In this document: piece after piece, positions 36,286 to 44,305 of the stretch
Position numbering within the stretch: the first letter of the stretch is position 1
Layout: each line of letters begins with the position of its first letter
Source of the DNA: Albibacterium sp035514885
GTDB lineage: Bacteria > Bacteroidota > Bacteroidia > Sphingobacteriales > Sphingobacteriaceae
Length of the DNA: 64,000 nt
Reading direction: 5' to 3'
NCBI RefSeq assembly: GCF_035514885.1
Contig: NZ_DATJCH010000026.1
Coordinates: forward strand, 1-64,000
Translations under genes and position numbers: made by a program
The notes under the pieces: generated by a model
Database searches by the model: none
Told to the model about the DNA's origin: nothing
What the model saw: only the letters and a program-made list of their open reading frames with translations

Positions 36286-38139
36286 ATGAAATTAAAACTT
36301 ATTCTTTCCGCCCTCTCCTTTTTCCTTTTTCCTTTTTTATATGCCCAAATTCCACCTTTAGAGCGTATTGAGCCTGCAAACTGGTGGATAGGGATGAAAA
36401 ATCCGAATGTGCAATTAATTGTTCACGGCAACAATATCGCTGAACGAACTGTTTCTATCAATTATCCGGGAGTAAGCCTTAAAAAAGTAAACCTAGTAGA
36501 GAACCCCAACTACTTATTTCTTGACCTAGAAATCTCTATTCATGCCAAATCAGGATCATTTCCCATTGTTTTTCAGAAAAAGGGGGAAGAGAATATTGAA
36601 TTCCTTTATTATTTAAAAGACAGGACAGTTAACGAAAAAAGAAACCAAGGTGTAAGAAGTGAAGATTTCATTTATTTAATTATGCCTGATCGTTTTGCTA
36701 ATGGTGACCCCAAAAATGACATCGTAAAAGATATGCAAGAAACCAGCCTAGATCGTGATTCGATGTATAAACGACATGGTGGAGATTTACAAGGGATTAT
36801 TGACCATCTGGACTACATCGAGGAATTGGGTGTAACTGCTTTATGGTTAAACCCCGTTTTGGAAAATGATCAACCTACTACATCTTATCACGGCTATGCT
36901 AATACCGAAAATTATAAAATTGATCCTCGATTTGGAAGTAATGAGTTATATAAGAAATTAGTTGATGAAAGCCATAAACGGGGATTAAAAATCATTATGG
37001 ATTTAGTACATAATCATATTGGCAGTCGACATTGGACAATGCTAGATCTGCCCATGAGAAACTGGGTGCATCAATGGTCAAGTTATACTAAAACTAATTA
37101 TCGAGAGCAGGTTTGGATGGACCCTTATGTTGCACAGGCAGATAAAAAAATCATGGTTGATGGCTGGTTTGATAACCATATGCCCGATGTAGATCAAGCG
37201 AATCCTTTTGTGAAGAACTATATTACACAGAGCCATATTTGGTGGCTAGAATACAGTGGATTAGATGGTTTCAGATTAGACACTTACGCTTATAATGATT
37301 TAAACTATATGTCAGAATGGGGAAAAATCATTAAAGAAGAATTTCCACAAGTCACCTTTTTCGGTGAAACCTGGGTTCATGGAGTGCCCAATCAAGCGTA
37401 TTTTACACAAGGAAATACCATAAATCAAGGAATCGATACACAATTAGAAGGAGTAACTGATTTTCAGGCCTTGTGGGGAATCAATGAAGCCTTAAATGGA
37501 AAATTCGGTTGGATGGATGGTGTAGCTCGCCTTTATAATGTGTTTGCAAATGATTTTGTTTATCAAGACCCGACACGCAATGTAGTATTTCTAGATAACC
37601 ATGACCTATCACGCTTTTACTCTGTAATAGGAGAAGATTTTGACAAATATAAATCTGGAATCTCTTGGCTCTTGACTACAAGAGGTATTCCACAGCTGTA
37701 TTATGGAACTGAGATATTGATGAAAAACTTCTCAAACCCGGATGGATTGGTGAGAGAAGATTTCAAAGGAGGCTGGAAAGACGACCAGGAGAATAAATTT
37801 ATTCAAGATGACAGAAATGCTCAAGAAAATGAAGCATTCAATTTCGTAAAAACTTTAGCCAATTATCGTAAGAACCATTCAGTATTACAAAGTGGAAAGA
37901 TGATGCAGTTCATACCTGAAGAAGGAATCTATGTATACTTCCGGTATAATACAGATCAAACGATTATGGTTATCATGAATAGTAATGAAAATGATGAAGA
38001 GATAGCTACTACCCGGTTTTCTGAACGCATGAATGGTTTTAACAAAGCAGTTAATGTGGTTTCTCAAGAAGAAATAAGTGAATTGAAAACAATAAAAATA
38101 CCTGCAAAAACTACCTGGGTATTGGAGTTAAAAAAATAA
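36286..38139 (+). CDS. exported GH13 alpha-amylase (cyclomaltodextrinase/neopullulanase-like, SusA type)
   Basis: 617 aa with a signal peptide (about 1-21, ending YAQ) and no lipobox, so probably periplasmic. An N-terminal cyclomaltodextrinase-type beta domain (about 22-115) is followed by the GH13 barrel. Catalytic boxes: GFRLDTYAYND with the nucleophile Asp (about 332), FGETWVHG with the acid Glu (about 361), and FLDNHDLSR (about 434-442). DLVHNHIGSRHW is conserved region I. It would shorten imported malto-oligosaccharides. 1 bp before the phosphomutase gene. Confidence 0.93.
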   Translation: MKLKLILSALSFFLFPFLYAQIPPLERIEPANWWIGMKNPNVQLIVHGNNIAERTVSINYPGVSLKKVNLVENPNYLFLDLEISIHAKSGSFPIVFQKKGEENIEFLYYLKDRTVNEKRNQGVRSEDFIYLIMPDRFANGDPKNDIVKDMQETSLDRDSMYKRHGGDLQGIIDHLDYIEELGVTALWLNPVLENDQPTTSYHGYANTENYKIDPRFGSNELYKKLVDESHKRGLKIIMDLVHNHIGSRHWTMLDLPMRNWVHQWSSYTKTNYREQVWMDPYVAQADKKIMVDGWFDNHMPDVDQANPFVKNYITQSHIWWLEYSGLDGFRLDTYAYNDLNYMSEWGKIIKEEFPQVTFFGETWVHGVPNQAYFTQGNTINQGIDTQLEGVTDFQALWGINEALNGKFGWMDGVARLYNVFANDFVYQDPTRNVVFLDNHDLSRFYSVIGEDFDKYKSGISWLLTTRGIPQLYYGTEILMKNFSNPDGLVREDFKGGWKDDQENKFIQDDRNAQENEAFNFVKTLANYRKNHSVLQSGKMMQFIPEEGIYVYFRYNTDQTIMVIMNSNENDEEIATTRFSERMNGFNKAVNVVSQEEISELKTIKIPAKTTWVLELKK

Positions 38140-38140
38140 A

Positions 38141-38791
38141 ATGAAAAAAATTAATGCGTGCCTATTCGACCTGGATGGAGTTTTAGTTGATACTGCAATT
38201 TATCATTATAAAGCGTGGCGACGATTAGCCAATGAATTAGGTTTTGATTTTACTGAAAAAGATAATGAAAAATTAAAAGGGATCAGTCGTATACAATCAT
38301 TAAAACTGATTCTAGAGTGGGGTAAAATTGAGAAAACACCAGAAGAACTTCAGGAACTATCTCAAAAAAAGAATGATTGGTATTTACAAATGATTACTCA
38401 TATGCAACCCAGTGAGCTATTACCGGGTTCTCGGGAGTTCTTACAAGAACTAAAAAATCAAGGCATAAAAATAGCCTTAGGATCAGCTAGTAAAAACGCG
38501 ATTATTATTTTGGATAAAACCAATATACGCCATTTTTTTGATGCAATTGTAGATGGGAATATGGTACAAACTTCTAAACCTGATCCTGAAGTTTTTTTAA
38601 TTGGTGCTAAACTATTAAATGTCCCACCTCAGCAATGCGTAGTAATCGAAGATGCGATTGCAGGTATAGAAGCGGCTTTAACAGCCAATATGAAAGTTAT
38701 AGGTATTGGAGATAAAGTAACATTAAAAAAGGCAAATTTAGTAGTTGCCGGTTTATCAGAAATGACATTTGAACAATTGAACAGTTTATAA
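38141..38791 (+). CDS. pgmB: beta-phosphoglucomutase
   Basis: 216 aa, HAD superfamily. FDLDGVLVDTA (9-19) provides the nucleophile Asp10 and the acid/base Asp12. LPGSREFL and GSASKNA (motif II) and the VIEDAIAGIEAA motif (about 168-179) complete the active site. It converts beta-glucose-1-phosphate to glucose-6-phosphate. Its position directly before the GH65 phosphorylase gene gives the substrate source and makes this assignment firm. Confidence 0.95.
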   Translation: MKKINACLFDLDGVLVDTAIYHYKAWRRLANELGFDFTEKDNEKLKGISRIQSLKLILEWGKIEKTPEELQELSQKKNDWYLQMITHMQPSELLPGSREFLQELKNQGIKIALGSASKNAIIILDKTNIRHFFDAIVDGNMVQTSKPDPEVFLIGAKLLNVPPQQCVVIEDAIAGIEAALTANMKVIGIGDKVTLKKANLVVAGLSEMTFEQLNSL

Positions 38792-38805
38792 ATCCTTATT
38801 TATTC

Positions 38806-38810
38806 GGAGG
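38806..38810 (+). promoter_or_regulatory. unusually strong Shine-Dalgarno before the GH65 gene
   Basis: GGAGG, 11 bp before the ATG at 38822. Most genes in this window have no recognisable Shine-Dalgarno, so this may lift translation of the phosphorylase. Confidence 0.55.
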
Positions 38811-38821
38811 ATTGATATTAT

Positions 38822-41155
38822 ATGAAGAATTACATACAAAAAGATGAGTGGAATATCATCGAAGAAGGATTTGACCCGGCGTTAAATAAGATATCAGAAA
38901 GCCTATTTAGTATTGGCAATGGCCGTTTCGGACAACGTGCCAATTTTGAAGAATCTTATACAGGTGACACGTTACAAGGAAATTATGTAGCAGGAATCTA
39001 TTATCCTGATAAAACGCGAGTAGGATGGTGGAAGAACGGGTATCCTGAATACTTTGCTAAAATATTAAACTCGGCGAATTGGATTGCGCTTTTGATAGAA
39101 ATAGAAGGGGAGCAATTCGACTTAAATAATTGCAAGATCTCAAACTTTAAACGGATCCTTCATATGAAAGAAGGCTATTTAGAACGATCTTTTATTGCCG
39201 AGCTTAAAAATGGAAGACAGGTCAAGGTAAATGCAGTTCGCTTTTGTAGTATTTCAGATACTGAAATTGGTGCAATCCAGTACTCCATCACTCCTTTAAA
39301 CTTTTCTGGAACTATCACAATCACATCTTTAATTGATGGGGATGTTAAAAATAAAGACTCTAATTATGATGAGAAGTTTTGGGATGAGGTTTATCAAGAA
39401 GTAAAAGATGAACAAGCGTATCTAACACTGCGTACCAAAAAAACCGGATTTGATGTTTGTACAGGAATCAGCACTTCTTTCTTCTGTAAAAGAGAAAAGC
39501 TTCCAATTAAAAGCGAAGCAATTTCCAGAAAAAAAATAGTGGGCAATCGCATTCAACAAGAGGTTACCGAACAGGTGGAATATACTATCTATAAATATGC
39601 TGCTATTGTATCTTCTGAAAATTATGAAAGGTCTGAATTAATCAATGCTTGTAAAGAGGCATTGAAGCGTGCAACAGAAAAAGGTTTTGAAAACCTTTTG
39701 GAAGATCAAAACCAAGCCTGGAAAAAAAAATGGGAAGAAAGTGACATACTCATAGAGGGTGATACTGCTGCACAACAAGGCATTCGTTTCAATATTTTTC
39801 AACTAAACCAAACTTATACGGGTGAAGATGCACGATTAAACATTGGCCCCAAAGGTTTTACTGGTGAAAAATATGGAGGTTCTACCTATTGGGATACGGA
39901 AGCCTACTGTGTTCCTTTTTATTTGTCGACTGCAAAACAGGAAGTGAGCAAAAATCTATTACTTTATAGATATCGACACCTTCCGAAAGCCATTGAAAAC
40001 GCTGAAAAATTAGGCTTTGTAAATGGCGCGGCATTATATCCAATGGTTACTATTAATGGGGAAGAATGTCATAACGAATGGGAAATCACTTTTGAAGAAA
40101 TTCACCGCAACGGTGCTATTGCTTATGCAATTTTTAATTATGTTCGTTATACGGGTGATCATGATTATTTAATTGACTATGGGCTAGAAGTACTCATTGC
40201 TATTGCCCGTTTTTGGAGCCAGCGCGTTAACTGGAGTGAAGAAAAACAGCAGTTTGTCATTTTAGGGGTTACAGGCCCCAATGAATATGAAAACAATGTC
40301 AATAATAACTGGTACACCAATTTAATGGCTACCTGGTGTTTAAGTTATACAATGGAAGTATTAACATATGTAGCTGAACACTCACCGACTGCATATCAAA
40401 ATCTGCTTCAAAAAACAAACTTCAATCGGGAGACAGAAACATCTCGTTGGAATAAAATCATTGACAAGATGTACTTCCCAAGCCATGATAAACTAGGAAT
40501 TTTCCTACAACAAGATGGATATTTAGATAAGGAACAAATATTGGTGAAAGATTTAGATAAGAAACATTACCCTATACATCAGAACTGGAGTTGGGATCGA
40601 ATTCTACGCTCTTGCTTTATTAAACAAGCTGATGTTCTGCAAGGCTTATATTTCTTTGAAGATAATTATGATATCGAGACCTTAAGAAAGAATTTCGACT
40701 TCTATGAGGCTCGTACAATTCATGAAAGCTCACTATCTCCTTGCGTTCACTCTATTCTGGCGGCGAAGCTAGGAAATGAAGAAAGAGCATATGAATTCTA
40801 TCTCCGTACTTCACGTTTGGATTTAGACGACTATAATAATGATACGCAAGACGGCCTACATATTACATCAATGGCAGGAACCTGGATGAGTGTAGTAGAA
40901 GGTTTTGCAGGAATGCGGGTAAGAAACAATAAACTTCATTTTAATCCGATGCTTCCAGCGAAATGGACATCCTATTCCTTTACCATTGGCTTTAGAGGTA
41001 GCAAACTTAATCTAAGCATTAAGAAAAGTCTTATTAAGATAAGTAATCACTCAGAGAAAGATCTTATTATTGTTATTCGCGATCAAGAACACCGGATTGC
41101 CGGCAAGACGGATATAGAAGTTTCAAGCTTTAAAGTTAAGACAGATGAAGGTTAG
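38822..41155 (+). CDS. GH65 maltose phosphorylase-like glycoside phosphorylase
   Basis: 777 aa, the usual length, with no signal peptide, so cytoplasmic. An N-terminal beta-sandwich (about 1-270) precedes the (alpha/alpha)6 barrel. NEWEITFEEIHRNG (about 418-431) holds the general acid Glu of maltose phosphorylases; GGSTYWDTEAYCVPF lies earlier and HESSLSPCVHS (phosphate site) later. It splits maltose with phosphate into glucose and beta-glucose-1-phosphate. Kojibiose or trehalose phosphorylase is possible in this family but the starch locus favours maltose. Its end overlaps the next gene by 11 bp. Confidence 0.93.
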   Translation: MKNYIQKDEWNIIEEGFDPALNKISESLFSIGNGRFGQRANFEESYTGDTLQGNYVAGIYYPDKTRVGWWKNGYPEYFAKILNSANWIALLIEIEGEQFDLNNCKISNFKRILHMKEGYLERSFIAELKNGRQVKVNAVRFCSISDTEIGAIQYSITPLNFSGTITITSLIDGDVKNKDSNYDEKFWDEVYQEVKDEQAYLTLRTKKTGFDVCTGISTSFFCKREKLPIKSEAISRKKIVGNRIQQEVTEQVEYTIYKYAAIVSSENYERSELINACKEALKRATEKGFENLLEDQNQAWKKKWEESDILIEGDTAAQQGIRFNIFQLNQTYTGEDARLNIGPKGFTGEKYGGSTYWDTEAYCVPFYLSTAKQEVSKNLLLYRYRHLPKAIENAEKLGFVNGAALYPMVTINGEECHNEWEITFEEIHRNGAIAYAIFNYVRYTGDHDYLIDYGLEVLIAIARFWSQRVNWSEEKQQFVILGVTGPNEYENNVNNNWYTNLMATWCLSYTMEVLTYVAEHSPTAYQNLLQKTNFNRETETSRWNKIIDKMYFPSHDKLGIFLQQDGYLDKEQILVKDLDKKHYPIHQNWSWDRILRSCFIKQADVLQGLYFFEDNYDIETLRKNFDFYEARTIHESSLSPCVHSILAAKLGNEERAYEFYLRTSRLDLDDYNNDTQDGLHITSMAGTWMSVVEGFAGMRVRNNKLHFNPMLPAKWTSYSFTIGFRGSKLNLSIKKSLIKISNHSEKDLIIVIRDQEHRIAGKTDIEVSSFKVKTDEG

Positions 41156-42920
41156 CTATTTCTTACTTATTCTACTGTTTACCTTTCTTGGTATATCTTG
41201 CCAAACTGCGAAAGAAAACACAAAAATCAATAATGAGAAAATTGTGCTTTATCAAATGATGGTTCGTCTTTTTGGTAATCAAAACCAAACGAATGCTCAT
41301 TACGGTTCAAAGGAGGAGAATGGGGTTGGAAAATTTGATGATATTACGACTGTTGCTTTAACTGAAATCAAAAGCTTAGGCGTTTCACATATTTGGTACA
41401 CGGGCATTTTAGAGCATGCTACAATGACAGACTATACCACTTACGGAATAAATCTAGATGATGGCGATGTAATAAAAGGAAGAGCAGGCTCACCCTATGC
41501 TATCAAAGACTACTATGATGTTGACCCAGATTTAGCCGTTAAAGTAGAACAACGAATTGAGGAATTTGAAGCCCTCATCAAACGAACACATGCTCTCGAT
41601 TTAAAAGTAATCATTGATTTTATCCCCAATCATGTAGCTCGTGAGTATCAATCGGATAAAAAACCAGCTGGTGTACGCGATTTTGGAGAAGATGATGATA
41701 CGAATAAATCCTTTAGTACAACCAACGACTTCTACTATATACCCCGGGAACAATTTCTAGTTCCCACACAAGAGGGACTAAACCTTCCACAATTTGAAGG
41801 AGATATCAGAGATGGTAAGTTTAACGAAAATCCTGCTAAAGCAACCGGCAACAATATCTTCTCAGCAAAGCCTTCTAATCAAGATTGGTATGAAACCGTT
41901 AAACTAAATTACGGGATCGATTATCAAAATGGCAATAAAGCATATATCGATCCTATTCCTCCTGTCTGGGAAAAGACTAAAGAGATTTTATTGTACTGGG
42001 CAGAAAAAGGAGTTGATGGATTTCGCTGTGATATGGCTGAGATGGTTCCTGTAGAATTCTGGAATTGGGTTATACCCCAAGTGAGAATAAAGTATCCCGA
42101 ACTCATTTTCATTGCTGAAGCATACGACCCTGCAGTCTATGAAAAATATTTGACTATTGGTAAGTTTGACTATTTATATGACAAAGTAGGGCTATATGAT
42201 GCGTTGAAACCTTTGATCAAAAATGAAGAAGAGGCAGATGTAGAGCAGATACGTAAAAGCAGAAGTTTCATTAAAGACTACCAAAACCAATTCTTAAGCT
42301 TTCTAGAAAATCACGATGAGGAGCGTATTGCTTCTGAAGGTTTTGCTAAAAATCCGATCTATGCCCAACCAGCAATGGTTGTCTCAGCAACAATATCAGG
42401 TGGACCGATTATGCTTTATTTCGGACAAGAAGTAGGTGAGCCCGGAGAAGGTAATGAAGGCTATGGTGGAGAAGACAACCGAACAACTATTTTCGATTAT
42501 TGGGGAGTTCCTGAACATCAAAAATGGATGAACGAAGGAAAGTTTGATGGAGGAGGCTTATCGATTACACAAAAACACCTGCGTTCATCTTATGAACGTC
42601 TATTACAATTTGTAAAAAATGATCCGGTTATTGCAAACGGAACATTTACAGAAATAGAAGTTTCCTCAAACACACCTAAAAAGGTATACGCTTTTATCCG
42701 TTCTTTTGAGAATAAGCATGTATTAGTCGTTGCTAATTTCAATCGTGATCCAGCATCAGTAAACATCAAACTCCCAAAGGAATTACTTAACAATCGAGAT
42801 AAAACACTAACTATTAATAAGATCCTTACTGAAGATTCTTTCCAAACAAGTTCTTTTCATAAAGGAATTTCTTTACAAATTGAACCCTCATTCGCCCAAA
42901 TACTAAAATTTGAATTATGA
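41145..42920 (+). CDS. GH13 alpha-amylase-family lipoprotein
   Basis: 591 aa with a lipobox ISCQ (cysteine about residue 20), so membrane-anchored in the envelope. GH13 boxes: DFIPNHVARE (region I, about 164-173), GFRCDMAEMV with the nucleophile Asp (about 295), FIAEAYD with the acid Glu (about 324), and FLENHDEERIA (about 386-396). A C-terminal beta domain follows. It likely cuts starch at the surface or in the periplasm. Its start overlaps the GH65 gene by 11 bp and its stop overlaps the next start (ATGA), so the genes are translationally coupled. Confidence 0.93.
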   Translation: MKVSYFLLILLFTFLGISCQTAKENTKINNEKIVLYQMMVRLFGNQNQTNAHYGSKEENGVGKFDDITTVALTEIKSLGVSHIWYTGILEHATMTDYTTYGINLDDGDVIKGRAGSPYAIKDYYDVDPDLAVKVEQRIEEFEALIKRTHALDLKVIIDFIPNHVAREYQSDKKPAGVRDFGEDDDTNKSFSTTNDFYYIPREQFLVPTQEGLNLPQFEGDIRDGKFNENPAKATGNNIFSAKPSNQDWYETVKLNYGIDYQNGNKAYIDPIPPVWEKTKEILLYWAEKGVDGFRCDMAEMVPVEFWNWVIPQVRIKYPELIFIAEAYDPAVYEKYLTIGKFDYLYDKVGLYDALKPLIKNEEEADVEQIRKSRSFIKDYQNQFLSFLENHDEERIASEGFAKNPIYAQPAMVVSATISGGPIMLYFGQEVGEPGEGNEGYGGEDNRTTIFDYWGVPEHQKWMNEGKFDGGGLSITQKHLRSSYERLLQFVKNDPVIANGTFTEIEVSSNTPKKVYAFIRSFENKHVLVVANFNRDPASVNIKLPKELLNNRDKTLTINKILTEDSFQTSSFHKGISLQIEPSFAQILKFEL

Positions 42921-44287
42921 AACGAATAGAAAAACCTACCCTTTCTTTCTGGCAAATATGGAATATGAGTTTTGGATTTCTAGGAATCCAGTTTGGCTTT
43001 GCTCTTCAAAACAGTAATGCCTCTCGAATATTACAGACATTTGGAGCTGATGTAGAACACCTTTCTCTATTTTGGTTAGCTGCACCTATTACAGGAATGA
43101 TCATCCAACCAATTATCGGACATTATAGTGATCGAACTTGGACAAAATTAGGAAGAAGAAGGCCCTATTTTTTAGTGGGTGCTTTATTCGCTGCATTTGC
43201 CCTGATAATAATGCCCAATGCTCACCTATTAGCTTATTTGCTTCCACCCATTATGATTGGAGCAGGAATGCTCATGATTATGGACGCTTCTTTCAATGTA
43301 GCGATGGAACCTTTCCGCGCACTTGTTGCTGATAATTTACCTGATAAACAAAGAAGCCTCGGTTTTTCTATACAAACTTTTTTAATTGGGACGGGAGCAG
43401 TTTTAGGTTCTTGGTTACCTTATCTAATGAGTGAATATTTCGGAGTTTCAAAAATAGCTGCTCCAGGAGAAATTCCAGACAATGTTATTTTTTCATTTTA
43501 TGTTGGTGCAGCCACTCTTGTAGCTACTTTACTCTGGACAGTATTTACGACCAAAGAGTATACGCCAGAGGAATTGCATCATTATGATCCTGTTAACATA
43601 GAAATAGAGAATGAGAAAAAAGGAATTCTTAGTATTTTTACAGATTTCTCGAATATGCCTAAAGCAATGAAGCAATTGGGTCTGGTACAGTTCTTCTCTT
43701 GGTTCGCACTGTTTTCCATGTGGGTATTTTCAACGCCGGCTATTGCGCAACATGTATATAAACTAATGCCTGACGATACCTCGTCTAGCACCTATGCCGA
43801 TGCTGCCAATTGGGTTGGAATCTTGTTTGGAATCTATAATGGGGTATCGGCGATTTACGCTTTATGTTTACCTAGAATAGCCAAATTAACTTCTCGTAAA
43901 ATAACACATGCTTTTTCATTAGTTATAGGAGGAATTGGTCTACTTTCCATCTACTTTATTGAAGATCCGAATCTGCTCATTTTATCAATGATCGGAGTTG
44001 GTTTAGCATGGGGAAGTATTTTAGCAATGCCCTACGCTATTCTTTCAAGCTCTATTCCTGCCCGTAAAATGGGCGTTTATATGGGGATATTTAACTTTTT
44101 CATCACACTACCACAGATTATAAACGGCTTTTTTGGAGGAATAATTGTAAAAGAGATTTTTGGCGGTCAGGCTATCTTTGCTTTGGTAATGGCAGGAGTT
44201 TTAATGATTGCCGCTGCGATTTCAGTATTATATGTTCAGGATGAGGAAAATTCAATGAAGAGTCCCATTGCTAAAATAACCGATTAA
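42917..44287 (+). CDS. MFS sugar transporter of the GPH/SLC45 type (maltose importer)
   Basis: 456 aa with about 12 hydrophobic segments and no signal peptide. SDRTWTKLGRRRPYFLVGA (about 72-90) is the loop 2-3 motif of glycoside-pentoside-hexuronide/SLC45-like symporters, and D-x-x-x-N-V-A-M-E-P-F-R appears near 118-133. In this locus it should carry maltose across the inner membrane to the GH65 enzyme, like MalT-type proteins of other Bacteroidota. Substrate is inferred from context. Confidence 0.9.
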   Translation: MKRIEKPTLSFWQIWNMSFGFLGIQFGFALQNSNASRILQTFGADVEHLSLFWLAAPITGMIIQPIIGHYSDRTWTKLGRRRPYFLVGALFAAFALIIMPNAHLLAYLLPPIMIGAGMLMIMDASFNVAMEPFRALVADNLPDKQRSLGFSIQTFLIGTGAVLGSWLPYLMSEYFGVSKIAAPGEIPDNVIFSFYVGAATLVATLLWTVFTTKEYTPEELHHYDPVNIEIENEKKGILSIFTDFSNMPKAMKQLGLVQFFSWFALFSMWVFSTPAIAQHVYKLMPDDTSSSTYADAANWVGILFGIYNGVSAIYALCLPRIAKLTSRKITHAFSLVIGGIGLLSIYFIEDPNLLILSMIGVGLAWGSILAMPYAILSSSIPARKMGVYMGIFNFFITLPQIINGFFGGIIVKEIFGGQAIFALVMAGVLMIAAAISVLYVQDEENSMKSPIAKITD

Positions 44288-44305
44288 AAGCACGCTACGA
44301 ATCTG

